Source: JAEUKA01 sp035328405 (GTDB lineage Bacteria; Myxococcota_A; Polyangia; Palsa-1104; JAEUJZ01). Taken from it: DNA of 64,000 nucleotides. The notes under the pieces were generated by a model. That model was given only the letters and a program-made list of their open reading frames with translations, made no database searches and was not told the origin of the DNA. A program made the position numbers and the translations under genes. The stretch is from contig DAOLIT010000004.1 of assembly GCA_035328405.1 (NCBI GenBank), forward strand, positions 1 to 64,000. The letters are read 5' to 3'. This document shows positions 27,525-35,315 of the stretch, one piece after another; position 1 is the stretch's first letter, and every line of letters begins with the position of its first letter.

Positions 27525-27971
27525 ATGGCCGAGAAAGTTGCGAAACTGAACATCAAACGCGAAAACGGATATCTGTACTTCCTGCGGGGCACTGAAGTCT
27601 GGAAGACCCCGATGAAGCGGGCCGGCCAGGCCTCGCCAGCAGGCAAGGCGGAGAAGGTTGCCAACGGCAGCTTCAACCGCGAGGAAGGCTATCTGTACTT
27701 CCTTGATTCGCACGGCGACGTGTCCCGCGCGAAGCGAGCGGTCGGCGGTCAAAAACGCAAGAAGACCAAAGCCGACAAAAAGCCTGTTGTGAAGAAGGCT
27801 GCCCCGAAGAAAGCGGCTCCCGCCAAGAAACCTGCGGCTCCGGCGGCTCCCGCCAAGAAACCCGCGGCTCCGGCGGCTCCCGCCAAGAAACCCGCAGCTC
27901 CGGCGGCTCCCGCCAAGAAACCCGCAGCTCCGGCGGCTCCCGCCAAGAAACCGGCGGCCAAGAGGAAGTAA
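27525..27971 (+). CDS. Histone-H1-like basic protein with AAPAKKP repeat tail
   Basis: A 148-residue protein with two parts. Residues 1-75 hold two related beta-hairpin-like units (ENGYLYFLRGTEVWKTPMKR and EEGYLYFLDSHGDVSRAKR). Residues about 78-148 are a Lys/Ala/Pro tail built from near-identical 10-residue units (AAPAAPAKKP type), as in bacterial histone-H1-like tails. The tail should be disordered, strongly basic and able to bind nucleic acid. A strong ribosome site (GGAGGAAAGTA), a recognisable promoter and a strong terminator suggest an abundant monocistronic product. DNA compaction or an RNA-binding role is inferred from composition only. Confidence 0.85.
   Translation: MAEKVAKLNIKRENGYLYFLRGTEVWKTPMKRAGQASPAGKAEKVANGSFNREEGYLYFLDSHGDVSRAKRAVGGQKRKKTKADKKPVVKKAAPKKAAPAKKPAAPAAPAKKPAAPAAPAKKPAAPAAPAKKPAAPAAPAKKPAAKRK
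27813..27959 (+). repeat. 30-bp tandem repeats encoding the AAPAAPAKKP tail
   Basis: Nearly perfect 30-bp direct repeats starting at 27813, 27843, 27873 and 27903, with a partial fifth from 27933. Units differ at only a few third-position bases. They lie in frame within the histone-like gene, so copy number can change by slippage without breaking the frame. Confidence 0.9.
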
Positions 27972-27999
27972 CGCCTCGAAGCACGGTTTTCCGAAAAGG

Positions 28000-28033
28000 G
28001 TCGGCTTCCCAACTGGGAAGTCGGCCTTTTTTT
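28000..28033 (+). terminator. Rho-independent terminator of the histone-like gene
   Basis: An 11-bp stem with two or three G-U pairs (GTCGGCTTCCC and GGGAAGTCGGC) closed by the loop AACT, followed by a run of seven T. It lies 28 bp after the stop codon. Confidence 0.88.
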
Positions 28034-28140
28034 ATGCCTTTTGTTGAAAAGGACTCGGTTCAGCGAGTACGACCTGGTCACTTCCTGGACGCGGCGAGGG
28101 CAAATCCCAGCGGAGCAGATCGCGAGCGCGCCCGGAACGC

Positions 28141-28199
28141 CCGACCGAGCCGTGGCCGTCGCCACAACGACCGAGCCAAGCCGTGGTAGTCGCCACGGC
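28141..28199. repeat. Two related GC-rich hairpin-forming copies
   Basis: The stretch holds two similar copies of CGACCGAGCC...CCGTGG..GTCGCCAC, at about 28142-28164 and 28169-28195. The second gives a good 7-bp hairpin (GCCGTGG 28180-28186 and CCACGGC 28193-28199). It lies in the roughly 250-bp gap downstream of the histone-like terminator and beyond the stop of the 130-residue minus-strand gene, so it may act as a 3' hairpin there. Confidence 0.4.
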
Positions 28200-28283
28200 G
28201 ATTGAGAAAGTGAGGACGCAACCCGCGAGATGCCCGGTGGGGTTTGACCGCAGTCGTCCGGGAAACGAACCTGCGCTCGAAGG

Positions 28284-28676
28284 TCAGACGAGATTTTTCG
28301 GTAGAACTTTGCCGGTGGGAACGGTTGACAGATTGCGCGCCGGAACACCATCGGGCTTCGATGCAGCAGCTTTTGCCTGTTTGAGGAGCGGCTCTCCCAC
28401 AAAACCAGGGTCCCCCTCGTACGCAGCCTCGCCAATCACGAGCGAGTTCAAAAATACCTCGCCCCCGAGTTGTGCAATTTGGTTGCGCGTTTTGACCTTG
28501 CCTTTGATTTTTTGCAAATCCCCGCCCTCGGATACCGCGCGCTCGACGTAGAAGGCTTCGGTCAAACGAAACAACCGGCCCACTTCCGTCAGCGTCATCA
28601 AGTTGCCCTCAATGTGAACCAAGCCCTCCTCGGTCCACTTCTGCACGCGCTTCTGAGAGATGAATATCCGTGCCAC
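28284..28676 (-). CDS. Short conserved protein of unknown function
   Basis: A 130-residue soluble protein beginning MARIFISQKRVQKWTEEGLV, followed by NLMTLTEVGRLFRLTEAFYVERAV. I recall similar short proteins in deltaproteobacterial genomes, with an N-terminal strand-helix unit, a middle part (GKVKTRNQIAQLGGEVFLNSLVIGEAAYE) and a short hydrophilic tail. No catalytic motif is evident. It starts at GTG after GAGGAG and lies 22 bp after the YfhO-like gene, probably in one transcript. Confidence 0.75.
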   Translation of the reverse strand: MARIFISQKRVQKWTEEGLVHIEGNLMTLTEVGRLFRLTEAFYVERAVSEGGDLQKIKGKVKTRNQIAQLGGEVFLNSLVIGEAAYEGDPGFVGEPLLKQAKAAASKPDGVPARNLSTVPTGKVLPKNLV

Positions 28677-28698
28677 GACGACTCCTCGGCTCTGGCCA

Positions 28699-31248
28699 TT
28701 ATATCCGAACCATCTTGCGATCTTGCTTTACACCACACAGGAACAGCGCGACGACGGAAATCACGCCACACAGCGACAGGAACACACCCAATTGCAAGCC
28801 TCGATCGCGGTATCGCATCTCGATGCAATGGTGACCTTTTTCGAGCGCCACGCCACGCAACGCCAGATTGATCGGCCACAGCGTCCCAGGATGTCCATCC
28901 AGGGTCACTTCCCAACCCGGATGGAAGGCATCCGCCAAAACCAACATGCCTGCTGCGGCAGCGTCAGCCTCGATCACAACCCGATGACGACCGTACGACA
29001 CAAACTGGACCTGCGTATGAGCTCTTCCCCGATTCTCCACGACGGGGAAGAGCGGTGATGTGGGTGCTTTCCCGGAAGGAAGCCCGACGACCACTTGTCG
29101 ATGCGGCTGAAAATCCGCCCGAGCAACCAATCGGGCCTCTTCGTCCTGCGACGCAGCAAACTCCGCCTGATACGCAACGAACGCGCGCGGCATGACGTTC
29201 TGGTTTTCAAACACCGCCAGCGCAGCGTCCCAAGCCGCCTCGTATCGGGCACTAGGTACCGATTGAGGCGCAGGGCGAAATCGCTCGACCCAGCCGGGTC
29301 CAGGCGACGACGCCGCGATCGCAAAACGCACATTCAACATGTCCACCAGTGGCGAGTCCAAACGCCACACCATCGCCGCTGCCAAATCATCCTTCAGACG
29401 GCGATGAGGATATGGATGCCCATGTCGCACAATGTAGAGCAAGTGCGAATAACGCCAAATTTGGATCGACCCATAACCGCCCGCACTCGGACGCCCGATC
29501 GTTTCTCCAACGGCCAGCAGTCGAAACGGTCCTCGTGGGTCTGAGACGAAACGATCGAAAAGTGGCTCGGCAGGCCGCGACGAGTGTTGAGTGTCGATGC
29601 GCGTCTGGTTTTCAACCAACCAATGGAGCGCAGAAAAACGCTCTGTTCCATGGGCGTAATCCATCGGTTGAGGATGCAAATACCCTCGGGCAATGCGGAA
29701 CTCATCGAACACCGTCAGCGCCGAAAGCACCAGCAGCGGCAGCGTTCCACGCATGGTGCCCGCAAACCTCCAGACCGTCACACCGAGCAATCCAGCCATC
29801 CCAAGGGCCGCATGCGCCTTGGCTGTCAAAACCAACTGTTGCGCGATCGGCAGTCGGGATGCTGCAACGATCCACTGATTCCGATAAAAAACGCCGACAG
29901 CAAAGCAAACCCCTCCGACGATCAAACCGATGGAGATCGGACCCCATTTTTTCCCTCGTTCGCCGGCCAAAAGCCACTCGGCCCCAAACGCACCCAAAAA
30001 CGGCACAGCAAACACCAAAATCGACAGCGCCCGCGCTGGACAACGCAGCGCCGCGTACAGCGGAAAATGTCGAAACAGAAACGGATGAGAAAAACTCTTG
30101 TCCCCGAGCGCGATCGACACCGCAAAAAAACACAAAATCAACAGCAAGGGTGTTTCCAAAGCGTAGACCGGCTTGGGCCGAATCGGTTGCTCCCTTCCGT
30201 CCGATGCAACGGTGTGGAAAAAGCCCCACAGTCCGCCCGGCAGCGCCAAAAGCAGGGCCACAACGCCTTGGTAATAACCGGCAATTTCCCAGTGATTCCA
30301 GCTTCCCGTCCACGCATCGCCCCTCCATTCTCCTTTGCCAAACCAATCTGGAAAAAGCAGCGTCCGCCAATAGTTGAAATGCGGCCACGCATACGTCGAG
30401 GCAAAGTGGTACTCCGTTCCGAGCGCCCTTCCCGTCAGTGGCATCTGAAAAAGAGTCGGAAGCATGGCCACCGCACCAACCAAAACACCCACAAACCCCG
30501 ACACACCAAGCAAACCAACAGAGTGCAACCCCTGTTTCCAACAGGAGCGCGCATCCGAATGTTCAGCCCAGGCAAACGACGCCACTCGACCGACGACGTA
30601 GACCGCGACCGGAAACAGCAGAAAATGCAGAAGAGAATGCGCGCCGGTCAACAAAAGGAGGCCAGCAAACAGCGCAACCGCAGCCAACGACCGTCGCATT
30701 TTCGTCTGCAAATGATGCTCAACCGCCCACAGCAGCCACGGCAGCCACGCCATGGCTTGCACAAAAATGATGTGCCGGATTCGGACCACCAAAAAACTCG
30801 ACAGCGCGAAAGAAAGCGCCCCAAACAGCGCTGCTGGCCACGACACTCTGCGGCGCAAAAGCCACAACATCCCAAGCCCCGCCAACGCCATATGCAGCGC
30901 CGCCGAATAGCCCAGCCCCGATGGAACACCGCTTTCCGGCCCAGCGGTCGGCTCGCCCGCGCGACGGCCCAGATAGAACACAACGTTGAGCGGGTAAAAG
31001 TAGCCGTAGTACGGGTCCGCCAAAAGCGGCCAGCCTGACATCGCACCGTTTTCCCAAGACGGCAGCGTCCCTTCGGAAAGTGCTCGACGAAAGGCCACCC
31101 GCGCCGGGTAGTAATTATCCGCCGCGTCGTCCATGTGGTAGATCGCCCTACCCCACAGGACCTCGCGATGCAGCGCAAACGTGACGCACAGCACAACCAC
31201 GACGGAAAAGAGCAGCGTCACCTTCTTGTGCGAAAACCGAGACAACAT
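28699..31248 (-). CDS. YfhO-like multi-spanning membrane protein
   Basis: An 849-residue inner-membrane protein with about 12 or more hydrophobic segments in the first 550 residues and a large extracytoplasmic C-terminal domain ending with a last membrane helix (LGVFLSLCGVISVVALFL). The N-terminal loop with AIYHMDDAADNYYPARVAF and LPSWENGAMSGWPLLADPYYGYFYPLN is typical of YfhO/GT-C-like membrane glycosyltransferase-fold proteins. Family members are linked to glycosylation of lipoteichoic acid or other envelope glycans in Firmicutes; the substrate here is unknown. It diverges from greA across about 100 bp. Confidence 0.82.
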   Translation of the reverse strand: MLSRFSHKKVTLLFSVVVVLCVTFALHREVLWGRAIYHMDDAADNYYPARVAFRRALSEGTLPSWENGAMSGWPLLADPYYGYFYPLNVVFYLGRRAGEPTAGPESGVPSGLGYSAALHMALAGLGMLWLLRRRVSWPAALFGALSFALSSFLVVRIRHIIFVQAMAWLPWLLWAVEHHLQTKMRRSLAAVALFAGLLLLTGAHSLLHFLLFPVAVYVVGRVASFAWAEHSDARSCWKQGLHSVGLLGVSGFVGVLVGAVAMLPTLFQMPLTGRALGTEYHFASTYAWPHFNYWRTLLFPDWFGKGEWRGDAWTGSWNHWEIAGYYQGVVALLLALPGGLWGFFHTVASDGREQPIRPKPVYALETPLLLILCFFAVSIALGDKSFSHPFLFRHFPLYAALRCPARALSILVFAVPFLGAFGAEWLLAGERGKKWGPISIGLIVGGVCFAVGVFYRNQWIVAASRLPIAQQLVLTAKAHAALGMAGLLGVTVWRFAGTMRGTLPLLVLSALTVFDEFRIARGYLHPQPMDYAHGTERFSALHWLVENQTRIDTQHSSRPAEPLFDRFVSDPRGPFRLLAVGETIGRPSAGGYGSIQIWRYSHLLYIVRHGHPYPHRRLKDDLAAAMVWRLDSPLVDMLNVRFAIAASSPGPGWVERFRPAPQSVPSARYEAAWDAALAVFENQNVMPRAFVAYQAEFAASQDEEARLVARADFQPHRQVVVGLPSGKAPTSPLFPVVENRGRAHTQVQFVSYGRHRVVIEADAAAAGMLVLADAFHPGWEVTLDGHPGTLWPINLALRGVALEKGHHCIEMRYRDRGLQLGVFLSLCGVISVVALFLCGVKQDRKMVRI

Positions 31249-31349
31249 TCGCCCGGCATCTTAGCTTCGGCTTCGGCTTCAGTCCGACTCTTTCCCGCGT
31301 TTTTTGCCGCTTGCATCGGCTGTGCGACAAAAGGCATGCTCGGCTTCTC

Positions 31350-31835
31350 ATGGCTGATAAGTACCCAATGACTCGGAAAGGGCTTGTTTCGCTTCGCGAC
31401 GAGCTGAAGCAACGCAAGGAGGTCGAGCGCCCTCGCATCGTTCAAGCGATTGAAGAGGCTCGTGCCCACGGAGATCTCTCGGAAAACGCCGAATACAGCG
31501 CGGCAAAAGAAGCTCAATCGCACAACGAGGGCCGGATTTCCAAGCTCGAAGAACTCGTCGCCCTCGCGGATGTTGTGGACCCGACTTCGCTGTGCGGTGA
31601 CAAAGTGGTTTTCGGGGCGACCGTGGCCATCGAGGACACAGATTCTGGCGAGCGTCAAACGTTCGCGATCGTCGGAGAGCACGAAGGCGACATCAAAGCG
31701 GGCAAGATGAGCTACACGTCGCCCGTCGCGCGCGGCCTCATTAGTCATCGCGTCGGAGAAACCGTCCGCATCAAGACACCTCGAGGCAACCGCGAATACG
31801 AAATCGTGTCGGTCAAGTTTCTTCCCATCGAATAG
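31350..31835 (+). CDS. greA: Transcription elongation factor GreA
   Basis: A 161-residue factor that enters the RNA polymerase secondary channel and stimulates cleavage of backtracked transcripts. The N-terminal coiled coil carries the tip motif ARAHGDLSENAEYSAAKEAQ with its acidic residues, and the C-terminal FKBP-like domain ends SPVARGLISHRVGETVRIKTPRGNREYEIVSV. ATG 31350 is chosen because MADKYPMTRKG matches GreA N-termini; an ATG 39 bp upstream also reads in frame. Confidence 0.95.
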   Translation: MADKYPMTRKGLVSLRDELKQRKEVERPRIVQAIEEARAHGDLSENAEYSAAKEAQSHNEGRISKLEELVALADVVDPTSLCGDKVVFGATVAIEDTDSGERQTFAIVGEHEGDIKAGKMSYTSPVARGLISHRVGETVRIKTPRGNREYEIVSVKFLPIE

Positions 31836-31843
31836 CTTGCCTC

Positions 31844-32029
31844 ATGGATTTCTCGTCCCCCACAGCCACCAAACACGCAACCAAGCCGTTTGGACCCACA
31901 CTCTTCCCCAAACTCTTCCCCAAACTCTTTTTCGATCTCGGGCTCGGATTGATTTTGGCGTTGGCCGTTCTTCTGCTTCTGCAATTCGCGGGAACGGAAG
32001 ATCGGGGTTTTATTTACGTTGACTTTTGA
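31844..32029 (+). CDS. Possible small membrane protein between greA and metK
   Basis: A 61-residue frame with one hydrophobic segment (LGLGLILALAVLLLLQFAG) preceded by the short repeat LFPKLFPKLFF. It starts 8 bp after greA and ends before the metK ribosome site. No ribosome site is evident at its ATG and an overlapping frame of similar length exists, so it may not be translated. If real, it would be a single-pass membrane peptide of unknown role. Confidence 0.3.
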   Translation: MDFSSPTATKHATKPFGPTLFPKLFPKLFFDLGLGLILALAVLLLLQFAGTEDRGFIYVDF

Positions 32030-32085
32030 CCTCCTTTCGGCACAAAAACGGCGCTTATTATTCGACGAGAGAGTCAGGAGAGTCC

Positions 32086-33255
32086 ATGTCCAGCTTCATC
32101 TTCACCTCGGAGTCCGTAACCGAGGGTCACCCCGACAAATTGTGCGATCAGGTTTCCGACGCGGTACTTGACGCATGCCTCGCACAAGACCGCCATTCGC
32201 GGGTTGCCTGCGAGACGCTCACCAAAACCGGCTTTGTGATGGTCGCAGGCGAAATCACAACCAAGGCGATTTTGGATTTCCCTTCGATTGTGCGCAGCAC
32301 CGTGAAAGACATCGGATATACCGATTCCGACATGGGTTTCGACTACAAAACCTGCGGCATCATGACGGCCATCGAGCAACAGTCCCCCGACATCGCCCTC
32401 GGTGTAGATGGTCACGGCGTCTTCAATCCCGAGGAGCAAGGCGCGGGCGATCAGGGAATGATGTTCGGTTTTGCTTGCGACGACACCGAAGAGCTCATGC
32501 CGATGCCCATTTGTTTGGCACACAGGCTGTCTCACCGCCTTTCGACAGCGCGAAAAAGCGGCCTTTTGCCCTTCCTTCGCCCCGACGGAAAATCTCAGGT
32601 TTCGGTGCGCTATCAAAACCACCGCCCGGTTGCCGTCGAGACTGTTGTTGTGTCCAGCCAGCATGCGCCCGACGTGTCCCACAAGACGCTCAGCGAAGCC
32701 ATCATCGAGGAAGTCATCCGCAAGGAAATTCCGAAACAGCTTTTTGACAAAAACACCCGCTTCCTCATCAATCCAACCGGGCGTTTTGTCGTCGGTGGAC
32801 CGATGGGCGATTCCGGGCTCACCGGTCGCAAAATCATCGTCGATACGTACGGTGGATGGGGTCGGCACGGCGGCGGTGCTTTTTCGGGCAAAGACCCGAG
32901 CAAAGTAGACCGATCGGCTTGCTACTACGCACGTTACATTGCAAAAAATATCGTCGCTGCCGGCCTTGCCAACCGTTGCGAAGTCCAGGTCGCCTATGCG
33001 ATCGGGGTCGCGGCTCCCGTCAGCATCCACGTCACCACGTTTGGCACGGGAACCGTGTCCGACGAGGCCCTGGAAAAATTGGTTCGGCAGAACTTTGATT
33101 GCCGTCCCGCCGCGCTCATCCGTGAACTCGATTTGCTCCGACCCATTTACCGCGCGACGGCAGCCTACGGACATTTTGGTCGCAGCGAAGCGTCGTTTTC
33201 CTGGGAAAAAACCGACAAAGCCGCGTTGCTCAAAGCCGCAGCCAAGGCCGCCTAG
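32086..33255 (+). CDS. metK: S-adenosylmethionine synthetase
   Basis: A 389-residue enzyme that makes SAM from methionine and ATP. Visible motifs are SESVTEGHPDKLCDQVSDAVLDA at the N-terminus, GDQGMMFGFACDDTEELMP, and FVVGGPMGDSGLTGRKIIVDTYGGWGRHGGGAFSGKDPSKVDRS. Length and order match the family. ATG 32086 follows AGGAG by 5 bp; a longer in-frame start at 32026 lacks family similarity. It is 8 bp before the ACT-domain gene. Confidence 0.97.
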   Translation: MSSFIFTSESVTEGHPDKLCDQVSDAVLDACLAQDRHSRVACETLTKTGFVMVAGEITTKAILDFPSIVRSTVKDIGYTDSDMGFDYKTCGIMTAIEQQSPDIALGVDGHGVFNPEEQGAGDQGMMFGFACDDTEELMPMPICLAHRLSHRLSTARKSGLLPFLRPDGKSQVSVRYQNHRPVAVETVVVSSQHAPDVSHKTLSEAIIEEVIRKEIPKQLFDKNTRFLINPTGRFVVGGPMGDSGLTGRKIIVDTYGGWGRHGGGAFSGKDPSKVDRSACYYARYIAKNIVAAGLANRCEVQVAYAIGVAAPVSIHVTTFGTGTVSDEALEKLVRQNFDCRPAALIRELDLLRPIYRATAAYGHFGRSEASFSWEKTDKAALLKAAAKAA

Positions 33256-33263
33256 CGGAACAC

Positions 33264-33881
33264 ATGGCACGGATCGTTACACACGCTGAGGTCGCTCAAG
33301 TTCCCGACGGCGGCGATCTGCTCATCGAGCCCGATGCTGAACTGACTCCGCTCGCGCAAGAACGTGCAAAGGCGCGTCACATTCGGGTTGCCGTCGGCAC
33401 TCCCGCATCGCACGAGGAAACAGTTTCCATCGCGGCCCGCGTCGCAGAGCAAGTTCTGCTTCAGCTTGGAACACACGATGAAGCGATCGTGTCGCGCGTC
33501 GCTAGCGAAGTATTGTCTGCCCTGAATCCGCGCCAGGCCGTACACAAGACGCCCGCCGGGATCGCCCCACACGCGGCCCCTGTCGCGATGTCGGACCTTC
33601 AAAAGGCACGACGCCGCGCCATTCTCACCTCGACGGGACGCAATCAAAAAGGCGTTGTCGCGAAACTGACCACACTGCTCGCCGAGTTGGGTGGCGACAT
33701 CCTCGATATTTCGCAAACACTCGTCGGAGACTGCTTCACGATGCTCATCATCGTCGATATCGCGGACATGCACGTCGGTTTCGAGGAACTCAAAAGCGCG
33801 CTGTCACGCCTGGCTGACTCGATGGGAATTTACATCACGCTCATGCACGAGGATTTGGTGCGATCGCTGCACCGCGTCTGA
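33264..33881 (+). CDS. UPF0237-type ACT-domain protein with N-terminal extension
   Basis: A 205-residue protein. The C-terminal 90 residues (about 116-205, ARRRAILTSTGRNQKGVVAKL, SQTLVGDCFTMLIIVDIAD) form an ACT regulatory domain of the UPF0237 type. The extra N-terminal 110 residues contain a short motif, LLIEPDAELTPLAQERAKARHIRV, resembling the 'ITPlA.e.A..rgI.v' segment seen in some enzymes linked to bacterial microcompartments (PduL- and EutT-like). I cannot name that module with certainty. It is followed 15 bp later by the DUF711/UPF0210 gene, a well-known neighbour pair. ACT domains usually bind small ligands such as amino acids; the ligand is unknown. Confidence 0.8.
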   Translation: MARIVTHAEVAQVPDGGDLLIEPDAELTPLAQERAKARHIRVAVGTPASHEETVSIAARVAEQVLLQLGTHDEAIVSRVASEVLSALNPRQAVHKTPAGIAPHAAPVAMSDLQKARRRAILTSTGRNQKGVVAKLTTLLAELGGDILDISQTLVGDCFTMLIIVDIADMHVGFEELKSALSRLADSMGIYITLMHEDLVRSLHRV

Positions 33882-33896
33882 TTCGATGGAGAGCCG

Positions 33897-35276
33897 ATGA
33901 TTTTCGACCTCGAGGAAACGCGCGCCATTCTGCGCATGATCGAAACCGAGCACCTGGACATCCGCACCGTTACCCTTGGAATCAGTCTGCGCGGTTGTGC
34001 GACATCGGATCTGGCCGGAACGTGCCGCCGCACCTATGACCACATTGTTCACAGCGCAAAACGCCTCGTTTCCGTTGCAAACGAGGTCAGCGCCGCCTAC
34101 GGCGTGCCGATCGTCAACAAACGCATCGCCGTCACACCCATCGCGCTCGTCGGTGAACCCACGGGTGCATCCAGCTACGTGCCGATTGCGCAAACCCTCG
34201 ACCGCGCAGCAGAGGAACTAGGCATCGACTACATCGCTGGCTTTTCCGCGCTTGTCGAAAAAGGCATCACCCAAGGCGACGCCGTCCTGCTCGATTCCAT
34301 CCCCGAGGCCCTGGCCACAACCGCCCGAGTGTGCAGTTCCGTAAATGTCGCGACCACTCGCGCTGGCATCAACATGGACGCCATCGCGACGATGGGGCAT
34401 GTGATTTCGGTGCTCGCTCAGGCGACCGCCGATCGAGGCGGCATCGGCTGTGCCAAGCTCGTGACGTTTGCCAACATGCCCGAGGACAATCCCTTTGTCG
34501 CCGGGGCCAACCACGGCATCGGCGAGGGCGACTTGACCCTCAACGTCGGCGTCAGCGGACCCGGCGTCGTGCTGTCTGCCCTGCGCCGTCTCCGAGAATC
34601 GGGCCGCAAAGTCAACCTGACCGACGTCGCAGAGACCATCAAACGCATGGCCTTCAAAGTCACGCGGGCAGGCGAACTCCTGGGGCAGCAGGTCGCACGC
34701 GGCCTCGGAGAGCGTGTCCGTTTCGGCATTGTGGACCTTTCACTTGCTCCGACGCCCGCAAGGGGAGACAGCGTTGCCGAAATTCTGGAAATCTTGGGTC
34801 TTCCGCGAACCGGCTGTCACGGCACCACCGCTGCGCTGGCGCTCCTCACCGACGCCGTGAAAAAGGGCGGTGCCATGGCATCCAGCAGCGTCGGAGGACT
34901 GTCCGGGGCCTTCATTCCCGTTTCTGAAGATCACGACATGGTGTCAGCGGTAAAAGTAGGCGCGCTCTCTCTCGACAAACTCGAGGCGATGACTGCGGTG
35001 TGTTCTGTTGGGCTCGACATGGTTGCCGTGCCCGGGAACACGCCACCTTCGACGATTTCAGCCATCATCGCCGACGAGATCTCCATCGGTACCTTCAACA
35101 ACAAAACGACCGCCGTCCGCATCATCCCCGTTCCCAACAGGGGGCCCGGTGAAACGGTCGAGTTTGGGGGTCTACTCGGCCAAGCCATCGTCATGCCTGT
35201 GTCGCCGTTTGTGCCAGATGGTTTTGTGTCGCTCGGTGGACGAATTCCCGCACCTGTCATCTCGCTGCGAAACTAG
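33897..35276 (+). CDS. DUF711/UPF0210 (PFL) family protein
   Basis: A 459-residue cytoplasmic protein. Family features include the start MIFDLEETRAILRMIETEHLDIRTVTLGISLRGC, GVPIVNKRIAVTPIALV, NPFVAGANHGIGEGDLTLNVGVSGPGVV and a C-terminal NRGPGETVEFGGLLGQAIVMPV. The family is related to anaerobic pyruvate formate-lyase-like structures, but no glycyl-radical motif is apparent. It is the usual partner of UPF0237 ACT proteins, probably regulated by it. The reaction is not established. Ribosome site GGAG precedes the ATG. It converges with the UbiB-family gene, 39 bp away. Confidence 0.88.
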   Translation: MIFDLEETRAILRMIETEHLDIRTVTLGISLRGCATSDLAGTCRRTYDHIVHSAKRLVSVANEVSAAYGVPIVNKRIAVTPIALVGEPTGASSYVPIAQTLDRAAEELGIDYIAGFSALVEKGITQGDAVLLDSIPEALATTARVCSSVNVATTRAGINMDAIATMGHVISVLAQATADRGGIGCAKLVTFANMPEDNPFVAGANHGIGEGDLTLNVGVSGPGVVLSALRRLRESGRKVNLTDVAETIKRMAFKVTRAGELLGQQVARGLGERVRFGIVDLSLAPTPARGDSVAEILEILGLPRTGCHGTTAALALLTDAVKKGGAMASSSVGGLSGAFIPVSEDHDMVSAVKVGALSLDKLEAMTAVCSVGLDMVAVPGNTPPSTISAIIADEISIGTFNNKTTAVRIIPVPNRGPGETVEFGGLLGQAIVMPVSPFVPDGFVSLGGRIPAPVISLRN

Positions 35277-35315
35277 TCTGGGGGAAACAGAGACCCACTC
35301 CTATCCCACATCTGC

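Noticed and set aside
27813..27959. CRISPR-like short regularly spaced repeats
   Set aside because: The 30-bp units are directly adjacent with no spacers and code for the protein tail in frame.
29584..31038. Long plus-strand ORF opposite the YfhO-like gene
   Set aside because: Composition is Arg/Gln-rich with no motif; the minus strand has a clear membrane protein.
31837..32022. Alternative frame beginning MPHGFLVPHSHQ between greA and metK
   Set aside because: Overlaps the frame with the hydrophobic segment and has no ribosome site or recognisable features.
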